The notes under the pieces: generated by a model
What the model was told of the DNA's origin: nothing
The model's database searches: none
Seen by the model: only the letters and a program-made list of their open reading frames with translations
Assembly: GCA_000611775.1 (NCBI GenBank)
Contig: KK106981.1
Span: 7,678,023 to 7,742,022, forward strand
Origin: Umbilicaria muhlenbergii
Lineage: Eukaryota > Ascomycota > Lecanoromycetes > Umbilicariales > Umbilicariaceae
Direction of reading: 5' to 3'
DNA: 64,000 nt
Shown: positions 1-13,039 of the stretch, one piece after another
Layout: each line of letters opens with the position of its first letter
How positions within the stretch are numbered: the stretch's first letter is position 1
Position numbers and translations under genes: made by a program

Positions 1-92
1 CACCACTTGCAAAGCCAAATTCAGGCCATAAGCTCTGAAATGGATTTACTACTACGCAAAACAGATAGCGTGAACGCAAGTGTAAAGACAGC

Positions 93-757
93 TTAGGCTG
101 TCATTTGGGTCAGGTCAGGTCAGGTTCATGGTCAAAGACCTGACTCACAGGTTCAGCCCCTTCATGGACTCAGTATTCAGTGGTCAACCAGGTCGACCCT
201 GAGGTACCCACATGAACACTGAACTAACTTAATGCAGCTAGAAAAAAGCTTAATTTTAAGCGAGGAACTTCAAAAAGTCGATGAGGCCACAAGGTAATGA
301 GCTTATCAGATATCACATTGTAAGTGATTTTTTTGAGCAACACATATAAGTTGTAGAGCTCAATGCGCCCGTCAATTCTATGCAAAAATCATCAAGAACG
401 GATCGCTGCGCATTAAGTTATGTGAGTTTGAAAGTTGACACTTTCGTGAAGTTGATTGATTGATGATGTTCGTCACCCTGAACTTCAAACCCACACAACT
501 CAATGCGCCGCGATCCGTTTTTGATGATTTTTGCATAGAATTGACGGGCGCGTTGAGTTCTATAATATATTAAATTATGGAAGGGTTTAACCTTAATTAT
601 TGCGGCTCTCAGTGTCCTAGTTACCCTCAGTGTCTGCCTTCAATACCCGCCCCGACCCGACACGCCAAGGTGGGTCCAAAATCACTGAGACACTGCCACC
701 CGACCCAGCCCGACCCGGCCCGACTCAGTGTCGCCCCGACCCGCGGTGACAGCCTAA
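93..757. mobile_element. 665-base element with 11-base terminal inverted repeats, probably non-autonomous
   Basis: The left end reads TTAGGCTGTCA at 93-103 and the exact reverse complement closes the element at 747-757. Just inside the TIRs both ends carry GGGTC-type sequence (TGGGTCAGG on the left, CGACCCGC on the right). The interior holds short GGTCA repeats, a large hairpin (354-562) and a CpG-rich stretch (about 640-750) unlike the surrounding AT-rich DNA. No long reading frame is convincing, so it would have to be moved by a transposase made elsewhere. I see no clear target-site duplication, and the superfamily is unknown. A diverged copy of the left end lies at 3705 and of the right end at 24,713-24,748. 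The ends are seen directly; that this is a mobile unit is inference. Confidence 0.5.
354..562. repeat. Long inverted repeat (79-base arms, 51-base loop)
   Basis: The arm at 354-432 is matched by the reverse complement of 484-562 with about 7 mismatches in 79 bases and no gap. Nearly all mismatches are transitions. If transcribed, it would fold into a long, nearly perfect hairpin. The arms keep several CpG (TGCGCCCGTC, AACGGATCG) although the surrounding block is almost free of CpG. It sits in the middle of the 93-757 element, as in foldback-type or MITE-like elements. Confidence 0.85.
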
Positions 758-799
758 ACCAGTCAAAGAAGTCAAGTGGTTAAGAGTTTGATTAAACAG

Positions 800-2440
800 A
801 AAACTGAACTTCAAAACACATGTTCAAAAAAAAGTATCCACAGTGATCAGAGTAATGCACTTAATTAATAAATTAACAAACTCAGAATAAGGTCTTTCAG
901 CCAAAAATGCAAAACAACTCTATCAAGCATGCATTACATCAATTAGTGACTACAGGTCAGAAATTTGGTGGAAAAACCAGAAAGGCTACTTAAAGCAATT
1001 AGAAAAATTGCAAAACTCAGCATTATGCAAGATCTTAAAAGCTTTTAGAACTTCCCTGAGAGCTGCAATGAAAATTGAAACAAATATTCAGCTGGTACAA
1101 GTCAGATTAAACAAAAAATACAGGAAATATACATTAAGAATTATAACCTTATCAGAAAATCATTGTATCAGACAGAGAATACTCACTTCATACTCATCAG
1201 AGTCACAAATAAGTCAAGACATATCTATAAACTTTAAATTTCTAGACTGAAATCAAAATACACTAGGGAAAAAACACCCTACACAATTAATTAGAATACT
1301 AAACAGTATATTTACATTAATATCATCAAGACAAGTGGAAAAGCCTATTACAGCTCAAAAACTATGGCTACAAAGCAATACACAGATTGCAGATATTCAA
1401 GTTTCAGCAGAAACAAAAGAAATCACAATTAAAAAACACTTTACTCAAGTAAAGCAATTGATTGCATGCAAAACATCAGTCTTTTACACTGATGAGTCAA
1501 AAATCAGTGTAAAGACAACACAAAGTACAAAAGAACAAGTAGGAGCTAAAATTTACTGTATAAAAGATAATTATATAAGTACAAAAAGCTACTTTTTAGG
1601 TCAGTACACAGAAGTACTAGATGCAGAGCTTTATGCTATAATGCAGGCTACAAAACAAGCAATATAAACACAGTTTTTGAGAAAAAACATCTGAATATTT
1701 ACAGATAGTCAAACAGCAATATAAAAATTACAAAAATCTGCAAATATAGAAATTTTACAACAAATTCAGTCAAACCTGCAGGAATTACGGCAAAGTCAAA
1801 AGTTAATTCATATACACTGAATTCTAAGTCACAGTCAAATACCAGGAAATGAATTAACAGATAAAGCAGTCAAACAAGGAGCTTTAAACTCAGGAAATGC
1901 AGTTATTAATGCAGACTCAAAGCATACTTCTTTATCTTATATCAAAAAAGATATTAAGGAAATTGCCAAAGAGGAATGATTAATAAAATGACAAAATGCA
2001 AATCAAGGTCAACAATACAAGACATATGCTACAAGACCTGACCTAGTTATAAAGTTAAAAGAATTATACAAATGTGAAAGGTTAACCTTTACAACATTTA
2101 CACAATTAAAACTAGAACACAGCTATTTTAAATCATATCTTTGCAGATTACCTACATATGAAAACAATCAATGTTTTCAGTGTAAGGTAAAACAGTCATC
2201 AGAGCATTTACTGTTAAATTGCAGGCAGTATAGACAAGAGCAGCAGGAGCTGAAACAGGAAATGCAAAAAGCAGAATTTACACAATTAACATTACAGTCA
2301 TTACTTTGTATGAAGGAAGAGATTAAAAATACTTTAATATTTTTAAAACACACAAAAATAACTACACGGAAGTGGCTTTTAGGGGGGGTTGAGGATGAAA
2401 ATCAGGGAGTAGGGTGAGGAGATATTGAAAGAAATATTTA
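800..2440 (+). mobile_element. LINE remnant (Tad1/I-like), 3' half: end of RT region, RNase H, C-terminal zinc motif
   Basis: The conceptual translation follows the C-terminal part of a fungal non-LTR retrotransposon ORF2. The post-RT segment (about 890-1250) has the LYQA..IWW..LQNSAL.KIL.AFRT pattern typical of Tad1-like LINEs. RNase H follows (about 1480-1970; FYTDES, later DAELYAIMQA, FTDSQTAI and PGNELTDKAV). A terminal CFQC(x)7H(x)4C zinc motif lies near 2170-2225. The frame is interrupted by several stops, so the element is dead, and nothing upstream corresponds to the endonuclease or RT core, so the copy is 5'-truncated. The family call rests on the RNase H plus terminal Cys motif. Confidence 0.75.
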
Positions 2441-2529
2441 AAAATATGCAATTCTGGCACTAATAACAGTTGCAAAAGAAATTGACAAAACAAGCTGACT
2501 TGAGGTAATAAATACCTCACATATGTAAA

Positions 2530-3690
2530 CTACACAGTGTCATAGTCTTAGACTGCATACACTTAATGAAGAAATGAAAAAAAATATTGTCTGTTTACAA
2601 TATGTTTGATGAATGTCATGACGTCTGATATATTGACTAAATCACAGTGATTTGTTTACAGTCATTGTAGTAAACTTTCTGCATTTTTTGCCTCTGTGAT
2701 TATAGAATTTCATCATGCATGATGTGCATTAAAGTCTCTGCAAACTAATGTTTTAGTTGTTGCACTTATTTGACTTAATGCTCTTTTCATTGTTCATGTA
2801 TTTAATTCAGGCTGAAGAGACCTTTCATTATATACATTCAATAGTAGAATTTCTTCTAAACCTGATGCAGAAATAAACAGAGCTTGTAAATCTGCATAAT
2901 TTGATATATCTGATATAAAAGTGCATTTTATTCCTTTGTTTGCTTTTGTAATAAATGTTAAAACTCATGATCTGAGTTCTGACGTTGAGATAATGCTAAT
3001 AAATGCTGAGTGTGAAATAATACTGTTATTTAACTCAATTCATGGTTCTTGAATTAACATAATATTTATTTTCCCCACTGCAGCTTTTAGATATGATTGT
3101 ATACTTTAATGTTTGTTGATCTATTGCAATTATGTTGAAAAATCTGTATTTTAGATAATTCCTGCAAGTTTGTGTTTAAATGTTGTGTGTTTATACTACA
3201 CATTATTCATTCATGATTAAAGGGTCTTTGTCTGCTGAATAAAGTTCAACTGCTTTGTAACATTCACAGTCTTTGCTATTCACCTAGTGATTTTCTTTGC
3301 AATTTACACACTTTATTATTATGTGACTGCATATTTCTTGTCTCTTTTTATAAATAAAGCATGTGTACTTCCTGATATAATGGTTTTCAGTGCATATTTG
3401 GCATTTGGCTTCATGTGTGCACTTATACTGTGTGTGGCTGAATCCTTGACATTTGATGCATTGTTCATACAGTTTGCAGTCCATGTATTTCACAGTATGT
3501 AGTGAGTTTTCAGTCACAATTAACTTAGTTCTCAAGGCTTTTCAGCCTCTTGACTGCTTGTGAAAGCAATGACTGCAGATGAATGCTTTTTAAATTTTCT
3601 ACTCTCTGCTGTAGACATTCAGCTTGATTTATACATCAATTTTAAATCTTTATTGAAGATCTTCATCTCATTCTTTAGCAATTGCATTCC
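2530..3690 (-). mobile_element. LINE remnant (Tad1-like), 5' part: ORF1 zinc knuckles and endonuclease start
   Basis: On the minus strand 3535-3284 encodes a Cys-rich peptide with three zinc-knuckle-like motifs in a row (CIKCQGFSHTQYKC, CQICTENHYIRKYTC, CVNCKENH), the hallmark of the gag-like ORF1 of Tad1-type LINEs. Further along (about 3250-2530) broken frames show the start of an AP-type endonuclease (INIMLIQEP, later VLTFI and LLNVYNE). The orientation is opposite to the LINE remnant at 800-2440, so these are two separate insertions or a rearranged one. No RT core is seen. The element is inactive. Confidence 0.65.
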
Positions 3691-3704
3691 CTCTGCATTG
3701 TTGA

Positions 3705-3861
3705 TAGGCTGTCATTTGAGTCAGGTCAGGTCAAATTAATGATTAAGAACTTAACTCACAAGTTCAGCTCCTTCACAGATCTGATATTCAGTGGTCAATC
3801 AGATTGACCCTGAGGTACTCACATAAACACTGAACTAATCATATACAGTTAAAATTGCTTA
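3705..3861. repeat. Second, diverged copy of the left end of the 93-757 element
   Basis: Starting at TAGGCTGTCATTTGAGTCAGG, these 157 bases match 94-252 in the same orientation with mainly transition differences and small gaps. Shared anchors include ATTCAGTGGTCAA, TTGACCCTGAGGTAC and AACACTGAACTAA. The match stops near 3861. The corresponding right end may be the one at 24,713-24,748, which would place all intervening elements inside this copy. Confidence 0.75.
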
Positions 3862-5221
3862 ATCATCATAATAATAGTAAGTTTAATATAAGTAATAACA
3901 TCACTTTTCTTCTCATGTTATCACAGCTTTGCATTGTGTTATTATCAAAGACAGGTATTGTGATAATTGAATACTTTTATATATTTTTAATTGAATTATT
4001 AATCTGTAAAGACTGATATTATACATTGTGAGCACTGTGCAAACATGAAGAAAAACATGATATGCTAAAAAAGTAATGCTCAAAGGTAATGCTCAAAGGT
4101 AATGTTTATCTAGAATTTGTGATGACTGTATATTTTTTTTAACTTTGCAGACTGTATCTGTAATTGATTTTGTAATACAACTTGATGTTAATCTGCAGAC
4201 AGCAATACTGATTGACTGATGCTGATAATGATGTGTTGTTCATATGTTGAATTCATAAGTTGCTTGTTTTAATTGACTGCAGTTGATCTTCTCTGAGCTT
4301 CACTCCTTCATGCTGAAGTGAGAGAGGTCATCAGGTCATCAGATAATAAAAACATGTTAAAATCATCTTGCTCTCTGCTCTCTGATATATCTTCAATTGC
4401 AATAAAGGTGTTTAAGTCATCATTTTACCTCATTTTCACCCTCATCTGATGCATATCAGCAAGTTCATCTACTCTCATATCATCTGAATCATTCATGTCA
4501 AACTCATCATGATTATCACTGTTCATTGTCATTGTTTTACACTTAACAGAGGTAAGCTTCCTTCATTGAGATGTTTTTATGAACTCATAAGCCTCCTCAT
4601 CATCTGTTATAATTAACTCATTCAGAACAGAGGTTTTTTAAACTCAGGTTTCAGAGATGCTGACTTCCTTATCATTGTTGTCATCATCAATGAGGTCATT
4701 CAACAAGGTGTTTCACTTATAATACTTGATTAAACAGAGCATATGTATAATCTCAGTGCTCAGATGTTCACACTGTCAATTGCAGATATCTTTAATCATA
4801 TTGAAGATGCATTTCACATTTACTTCAGAGACATATACAACAAGAACATCTCTTGTCATCTGAGAGAAATTTTTAAGATCACTGTAGTTGACACTTCACA
4901 TTTAATGATGTAATTAACTCAAGTCTCATATCAGCATTACCTTTGAGCATTATCTTTAATGAATCATTGACATAATTGACTGATGTGAAAAGATATTTAA
5001 AGATATCATTTTAAGTATCTGTTCATCATTGATCCTTCAACTCTGTCTGTTTAATTAATGTATTAAAATTCATATTCTGTGATTGACCTGCAGCAGTAGT
5101 TGAGTTCATAGTCAGACTCTCATATTTTAAGTAATGTAAATCATAATAATCTTGAAACTGTTGATTTTATTTAATTTCTTAAGATTTTGTTACTTCCTTC
5201 CCTTATGATGCATTAGTCATG
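3862..5221 (-). pseudogene. Decayed sequence left of the LTR nest, possibly the C-terminal half of a hAT transposase
   Basis: This AT-rich stretch has no intact frame. The minus-strand translation shows scattered protein-like patches, such as an acidic Asp/Glu-rich segment around 4440-4640. Its strand agrees with the hAT-like transposase traces on the other side of the LTR nest (18,530-21,560), which would make the LTR element an insertion into a hAT gene. That link is inference. I cannot show a diagnostic hAT dimerisation motif here, so it may be unrelated junk. Confidence 0.3.
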
Positions 5222-5616
5222 TGTAACAGGTGATGTCATAATGACTGAAGTGATATTATTATTCAATGAATTATAAGTATGATTTAATGAACTAAATCTG
5301 ATTCAATGAACTTCATGATCATGTGATGACCTTAGGGTTGAAACTTAGTGAGGGAACTAATAGTCATAATTTTAAGAGATTGCATTTAATACATGAGTTG
5401 AGCATGAGCTCCTAACTATGAATCTATCTGTAATTATATAAATTATAAGAGACTCATGTGCTCAGTGTGCTCATCATACTCATCACAGTGAGCAAGGTGA
5501 GCAACATGATGTAACACTTCATGCTTAATGTGCTCAACAGGTGAGCAAGGTGAGCAGTATCATGTATATGCTCACACTGTGTACTTTGTTAATATTATAG
5601 TGCAGAAGTCATAACA
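5222..5616 (-). repeat. Outer LTR, low-coordinate copy (3' LTR)
   Basis: This is the 395-base copy paired with 18122-18516. It begins TGTAACAGGTGATG and ends ATAACA. It contains repeated GAGCAAGGTGAGCA motifs. The left flank is TCATG, one half of the target-site duplication. Confidence 0.9.
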
Positions 5617-6599
5617 TTAGCTTCTCTCTTAAGGTTTTTATCCTTGAAAACTTAAACATCTTCATGCCTTCTTTCTGAGTGCAAAAGAAACTGAACTCCT
5701 CTTAATGATGTTGTAATTTTCTTCACAGGCTCAACCTCACTCCTTTCATCATGTGATCATGTAGGTGATGTGTTGATGATGTGAAAAATTATCATGTAAA
5801 TGAGAGTTCTGAAAAGTGTGTCATCTGCATTCAGACTGAAAAGTCCTGTGATTTTTCTTTTAGTAGTGTTGACTGAGAAAAGATGAAAGCTGAATTGACT
5901 TCTCTGAAGAAAAAGACTTCTGCTGCTGAGGAAATAATTGCTGAGGCGTCAATTAAGTTAGTTCATTTATGTAAACAGAAAAGACTATTGCAATGCTGTT
6001 AAAAAGATTTTATCTCCCGTGAGTTCATGAACACTAAAGAGTTGAAGGTGAAGGAGAGCAAGCAAGTGAAGACTTCAACTTCAACTGCTACTTTTAAACT
6101 TTTTAACTTCTCAGTGTTAAATGACCTCTGAGGTTCAGGTTCTGTTGTCAGAACTGATGTAATTTTATTATATAATGAGTAAAATTTTCTTCTGATTCTC
6201 ATGTGTTTCCTGCTGTGTCATACCCTTTTCACTTGATTAAGTAATGAAGCTCATCATCAACTTCCTGTTGATTTAGAATTTTCTTTACCTTGAACTCAAC
6301 ATCTTGACTCTCTGAATCAATCTCTGATGAATTCATTTGTAACAGTGTTTTCAGATCTGCTGATTCAAGTAAAGATATGTAAAATACTGAGTGTATTCAC
6401 ATGAATGATGAAAGTTTAAATTCATAATTGACACTTCCTTTCTTCTTCACAATCTGAAAAGGTTTTAACTTCTTGTGATTCAATTTATTACTTAATCATG
6501 TTGTTTTAATGTTGTGTCATAAAAGATATATTTTACTTCTCTCTTCAAGAGTAAGTCCTTTATCTCTTTTTTTATTATAATATATCATTGACTTTTCTG

Positions 6600-7620
6600 A
6601 GGTAAATTTTATGTTTCATTATAGTTCCTTATAAAGGTCCTTCAGTCAGTTCACTTATATTTTCACTTTTTGTGTTATGACTTTCAGCCTCCTCACTTCA
6701 TTCATAGGTGAGTTGAACTTATAATTAATGTAAAATGATGATACCTTCATGAATTCTGTTGTCACTGTGTTATAAGTTAACTGAGCTATCAGTAAGAGTT
6801 CTACTCAATTAATTTATTAATAATTAACATAACAGCGCAAGTACTGTTTTAATGTTTAATTTAATCATTCAGTCTGTTCATTCATCTAAGGATGATATGC
6901 TGTGAACAGCTTATGATGAATCTTTAGTTGATTCATTAATGATTTTCAAAACTTGAAAGTGAAGAGTTTATCTCTGTCTGAGATTATTTCTTTCAGCAGC
7001 TCATGATTGACTGCTATGATTTTTAAAAATGTGTATGTTAATTCTTCTGCTGATGATGACTCCTTATAAGGTATGAAGTATTCATACTTCATAAGTTGAT
7101 CTGTTATTATGAGTATCATGTTGTATAACACTTTTATCAGTGATTCTTTTGACTGTGGTAGTTTCACTATGAAGTTTAATGTGATGCTTGATCATGATCA
7201 TGATGATGTTGATGATGACTTCAACAACTCATATGATTTATGTCACTCAGCTTTATTTTTTTGACACATGTCACATTTCTGAATGATCTCTTCAATCTTT
7301 TTCCTCATGCATGAGAAATAATACATCCTCATGAGTTGTTCTACTGTTTTGTTAATTTCCTGATGATCATTCATCCTGCTGAAATGACTTTCTTCTATCA
7401 GTGCTTCCCTCAAGCTGACTGAGACATAGATTAAATCTTAAAAGAGTAAGAGATCTTCTTGCTCTTCAAAGCTTTCATGATCATTAATATTCTGAAGAAT
7501 CTGCTGTGCTAACTTGTTGTTCTTCAACACTTTTCAGACTTGTTTCTTAAAAATGTTGTCTTCAACTTTTATTGTAAAGTTGACTTCTTGATTATAAATT
7601 ATTCTACCTTGCTCATCCTC
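6600..7620 (-). pseudogene. Integrase fossil of the outer Gypsy element
   Basis: The minus-strand translation at 7167-6946 shows the Gypsy integrase core signature (LPQSKE, ITDQLMKYEYFIPYKE, then AEELTYTFLK and NHELLKEIISDRDKLF). A His/Cys-type N-terminal zinc region appears to lie just upstream (about 7380-7260). It is a fossil with many breaks. It belongs to the outer element because its position and strand fit gag-RT-RNaseH-IN order. Confidence 0.75.
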
Positions 7621-8873
7621 CTGAAGGATAACTTAATTCATGACTGATTTCTCTTGCAGATAATCAGCTCATCTGTTGAAAGTGTTCACTTTAACATTCT
7701 CTGATTTCTTTTAATAATGAATTTTGAAGTTGTACTGTGACAATTCTTCTGACCAATGAACCTGTCTTTGATTTAAGACTTTCATTGTTGTAAAGTATAA
7801 CAAATTCTTATAATCTGAATACATCTGAACCTCATGCTTTAATCCTTCAAGATATACATGTCATTGCTTAAATATGTCAACAATAGTTAACAGCTTCTTG
7901 TCATGTATCTTGTAACTCTGTTCAGCATTTAAAAGCTTTTATGAGTAGTAAGCTACTGACCTTAAATGTCTCTTATTATTTAACTGATTAATGCATGCTT
8001 TTATAACTCTGTCTGATGTGTTCATCTTGAATATAATAAGCTTCTCAGGGTCAAAACTCATGAGAATCAGTTGTGATGTGAAGTGCTTCTTCAGCTCTTT
8101 GAAGGATCTCTGTGCTTCAGTAAATTAAACAAATTTTCAGTCTTTTTTTATCAACTTCATTAAAGGTGCTGTGATTTTAAAATATTTCTTGATAAACTTT
8201 CTATAGAAGTTTGCAAAGCCTAGGAAGAATTATACTTCCTTAACACTTATCAAAACTGATCATTTAATCATGAAATTAATTTTTTTCAGATTCATCTGTA
8301 AGCCTTCTGATATGATGATGAATTCAAGGAATTGAACTTCTTTAATGTGAAAGAGACTCTTCTCAGACTTAACTCACAGGTCAACATCTTTTAACATTTA
8401 TAAAACTTTCTGAACATGTTTGACGTGCTGCTCTTTCATTTTTGAGTATATCAATATGTTGTTGAGGTAGATGATCATGAACTGATTTAAATACTGTCAC
8501 AAAATGTTGTTGATGAAAGCCTGAAAGGTTGCAGGGGTATTGATTAATTCAAATGACATTATTAAATACTCATACAGTCTTGAGCATGTTTGAAATGCTG
8601 TTTCTTCATTCATCATCTTCTTTTATCTGTATTTGGTTGAATGCTCCTGAAATGTTAAACTTCATGAATTATTATATTCTCTGAAATCTGTCCTGCAGTT
8701 CTGACATGAGTGATAATGAGTAACTGTTTTTTATCATTATGTTGTTTAGTGCTCTGTAGTCAACACACAACCTCAATGATTCATCAGATTTTGAGACAAA
8801 CAATATTAAATATTTAGCTGAAGATTGAGATTCTTAAATGAATTCTTTTTGTAAGTTCTTTTTTAAATATTCT

Positions 8874-9101
8874 TGTAAGACTATAGCGTCCCTTACTAGA
8901 AAGAGAAGTATAGTTGAGGTGTGTGACAGCATGAGATATAAATGTATAAAGGTTATATGATCCTAATTATATAAAACTAATAACTAAGGAATGAAGGTGA
9001 GATCAAGCAGTGCAGAGTTTTCATGTGACTCATTAACACTGTTAAGTCACTTGTAGGGCGCATGCTCTATGTGAGTCTCAGATTGTCATTAACTCATGAC
9101 A
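8874..9101 (-). repeat. Inner LTR, low-coordinate copy (3' LTR)
   Basis: This 228-base repeat is paired with 15470-15697. It starts TGTAAGA and ends ATGACA. The left flank is ATTCT. Confidence 0.88.
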
Positions 9102-9769
9102 ATTACCTCCCTCTTATGCAGCAGCCCTTCAGCGCAGAAAGGTGAGTGACTGATAAAAGGCTCAGTTAACAGTTGAATTAATGACACAGCATCAGCACTG
9201 ATTAAGTGAGATGAAAGTGAGGTGAGCTTGTCACATGACAGTGAAAACCCTGAGGAGTGAAGAGGCAGCAATGAAGTCATGACAGCATCAACATGACAGC
9301 ATTATGATAGCATAATCAAGGCCTCAGGTGATGATATCACAACAAGAGCTTCAAAATATAAATACTGTCAACTCCTCAACCTTCTGTCATCAACTTTTGC
9401 CAGAGCAGCGTCTCATCATCACAACATCATTAATGCACTCTTAAAACACATCATTTTTATCATCACAACATCAGTCATTATGCCTGTAAGTCAGAGAAGC
9501 TGACTCTGCAGAAGCACTTTTAATGTGAGTCATTATACAGCACTCACTCATTATCAAGTGCTTCACTGAACTTCATGCACATCTTATTGAACCTTTTTGT
9601 CTCTGTTGTTCTCATCACTTCATGGACGACATGACTCAGGTATGCAACATCAGGTTGAATGTTAAGTGTGTATATTACACAAATTTGCACAAAGCTTATC
9701 TTCTGATAAATTTAACCTGCTCATCTGTTGCACTTCACTGATGATTTAAGGTTCCTGCATGATTTACCT

Positions 9770-10227
9770 GCAAGATAAACACCTTCATATGCTTAATTAA
9801 TAAAATTAATATTAATGCTCTCCTGCCTGCTCTCCTGACCGCTCTCAAGGCGCGTCAAAAGTGTTATAACAAGAAGATTACAGCGCATCTTCACATTACT
9901 GATCATCATCAGAAGCTGTTGAAATTGAAATCTGCTGTCAAGATCAATCTTCTGCTCCTTAAGCAGATTAAATGCATCAACAATGCACTTAAAGATATCC
10001 TGAATATCATGTGATATTCAGTTTAATCCCCTTCTCTTCACCTCTGACATGATGATTATGAACAGTTAATGTGCATCTTATTCTAGAAGTGTTTGCCTGC
10101 CATTGTTGATGATGATGATGATGATGACAACAACAGAGATTTCTCTCCTTTTAAGTCAAAGGGGTCAGAGGAACTGAAGGAGGGTGATGAAGATGAGAAG
10201 AAAGATGAGAATGATGATGATGAGTAA
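9770..10227 (+). other. Antisense open segments inside the inner Gypsy fossil
   Basis: Two plus-strand stretches read like protein although the host element is on the minus strand. One (about 9770-10,013) is basic and leucine-rich (LTALKARQKCYNKKITAHLH). The other (about 10,087-10,227) is very acidic, with a run of aspartates and a tail rich in Asp, Glu and Lys that ends at a TAA. CpG, rare elsewhere in this block, is kept here (GGCGCGTC, ACAGCGCATC). A TATA-like AAATATAAATA lies at about 9354. It could be an accessory antisense gene carried by the element, captured host sequence, or chance. I recognise no family. Confidence 0.35.
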
Positions 10228-12299
10228 ATTATTTTTTACTGACATTTTGCTGATCTTGTACAATAGTTCCTTTTGCCTGCTTTGATTCATCATGATGATG
10301 ATAATAATATTATGATTCTCATGTGCTTTCCTGATGATTCATCTTTCTTAATGAACTTATCATTCTTGACCCTTGCTGTAGATCACCTATAAGGCCTTAA
10401 TAAAACCTGTAAAACCCCTTGAGGAAAATCAGGAAAGAGTGTTCTTATGATGTTAATTAAATCTTTTTAAATCACTTCTTCCTGCACTCTTCTAATTTAT
10501 TATTAAAGGCTGTGCACATTTTCTGCACACCTTTTAAGTCTTTTTTTAACACTCATTGATCATATTCTTCTGATCAACCCTTTCATCTCACTTTGTACAG
10601 GATTTCATTCCTGGATTTTCAGCAGTTTAAAATCTCTTTGACTTCATATTTTTCTTCATCATCAATTAGCTTCAGAGGCGGCAGCAATGATTTAAAGTGA
10701 TCATCAGCTTTATGCTGATATGACTTCAGATAAGAGACATGAAAGACATTATGAATTTAATAAATAAGTGATAAAGTTAACCTGTAAGCCTGCTTCCCTA
10801 TTAAGTCTTCAACCTGAAATGATTTAATAAATTTATGAGACAGTTTTCTGCTCAAGCGCTTCTGTCATAAGTTCTTCATGAATAACATTATCAAGTCTCT
10901 CACATTATAGGTCTTGAGTTTATGTTTAACATCATAATATTTTGCCTGAGAATTAACTACATTTTCTCATCATTGTGACAGCACTTTCTGTATGTCATGA
11001 AATCATTTCATTTAATCTTTAACTGCAGGTACCTTTTCTTTTCTGAAGTCATCCTCAACTTCAAATCTTACTTCTGAATGATAAGTATACATGACATAAA
11101 AAGAGCTGCATCTTATTGATGCCTGTGTTTCATTGTTGTAAGTGAATTCTGTCAGAGGTAAAAGATTCATTCAGTTGTCTTGTTCATCTGAGTAATAACA
11201 GTGAAGATAATGTTTTAAGATTTAATTCTGTCATTCTGTCTGTCTGTCTGTTTGCAGGTGAAAGGCAGTGCTTAATTGATACTTCATTCTTAAATAGTAG
11301 CACATTTCTGATTAAAAAGCACTTGTGAAAACTGATCTCTGATCAGAGACAGCCCCTTTCAGTACATTAAATCAGCATATTATTTCCTCATAAAACAAGT
11401 TGCTCAACTCTGTTGCTGTAACTGTTTTCATGATTTGAATATACTGAGTCATTTTCATATACTGATTCATAATCATTAAGATCACATCATACACGCAATC
11501 CTTGCACTTACTTGACAGCAAGTCAGTGATAAAATTCATTATGACTTGCTGTCATGATTCTTCTGGCTGAGGCAGCACCTGTAACTCATCATAAGGATGA
11601 TGTTTAAGCACTTTCATCCTTTGACAGATGTCACATGATGCAACATAATCTTTGATATCTCAGCTCAATAGTATTTATGATCAATCAATTTAAAAGTTCT
11701 TTCTACTCTGAAATGCCTTGTCAAGGCATCATCATGATGATGTTTCAAGATCTCTGCTCTTACTGACTCTTCTTTCAGAATGTATATTTGTTCCTCATGA
11801 AACAGAAGGCCTTCAGAGTCAAATCTTTAAAAACTTTCAACTTTAGCCTTGCACTTCACTGATGTACAGTCAGTGTTGCATGTCACTTCTACAAATGAAT
11901 CATCATTTTGTAGAGTTCAAATTAAATCCCTTAAGAGTAAACTCAGGCTTTCATCAGCTGTTTTATGAATGACAAGATCTCTTATCATCACATGTGAAAT
12001 GAGTTGTTTGCAATCAACAGTTTCAGTGACAGAGTTAAGCTGTTTCACAGCTACATCACAGTTATCATGAACAAGCATTTTGTCATCACTTCTTCAGTAT
12101 TTTTTCTGAAGTTTAAGGTTTTTAATCTTGATCATTCTCTCCACCTCTGTGAGCAGCTGCCTCACAATAGAGGCATATCTGAGTGAGAATATGTTCACAA
12201 GAGTGACTAACTTTCTCTGAAGCATTAAGAGTAATTTCTTCATAGTTTCACTCATTTTTTCAACATCCCCGTAGTCTGATCACCTTGATGACGCATCAG

Positions 12300-12850
12300 C
12301 AGGGTTGATCTTTTCAGACTGATGCAGGATATTGAAATCAAAAGCAGTGAGCTTTATTACTCATCATGCTTGCCTGTCATTCAATTCCTTCACATTCATA
12401 AATCCTCATAAATTGTTATGATCAGTCAATACCTCTATGATATGACAACTGCCTTTGAGGTAGTGTTGTCAGTGTTTAAACATCATAATAATGACAAGGA
12501 GCTCCTGATCATGAGTTTCATATCAAATCTCTGAAGGAGACAGCTTTTTTAATCAGAATGCAACTGAATGTCACTGCTCATTATTTAACAGCTGAGACAG
12601 GATGTCAGTGAGCTTAATGATTAATGCATCAGTTTTCACCTGTATCTGTAACTTCAGATCAAAGTGAATCAGGATAAATGCTGTCATAAAGACTTCATGA
12701 AGGTGATTAAACACCTCCTTTGCATCACTTGAGAATTCAAAAGGCTTAAACTTCTTTTCATCCTTGCTACCTTTCATAAGGTTTGTCAAGGGGGCTGCAA
12801 CTTGTGAATAGCACTTAATAAAGTGTTTATAAAAGTTCACAAAGCTCAGG
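12300..12850 (-). pseudogene. RNase H fossil of the inner Gypsy element
   Basis: Minus-strand residues show the RT connection and RNase H entry typical of Ty3/Gypsy: NFYKHFIKCYSQVAAPLTNL, then a KPFEFS..AKEVFNHL..VF segment and ILIHFD. It lies directly after the RT segment in element order. It is a fossil. Confidence 0.8.
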
Positions 12851-13039
12851 AAGACTTGTACTTCTTGAAAAGTTCTTAATACTGATCAGTCCTGTATGAT
12901 GTTCACTCATCATGAATTTATGACTACGCCTTCAGTTGTGATAATAAACCCTAGGAATTTCACCTTGATAATGAAGAATTCACACTTCTTAGGGTTCACA
13001 TAAAGTTGAAATCAGTGAAGTCAGTTTAACACTTGCTTA

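Noticed and set aside
800-3690. Twin-primed (5'-inverted) single LINE insertion
   Set aside because: The order is wrong: the inverted 5' part follows the 3' part. Two independent insertions are simpler.
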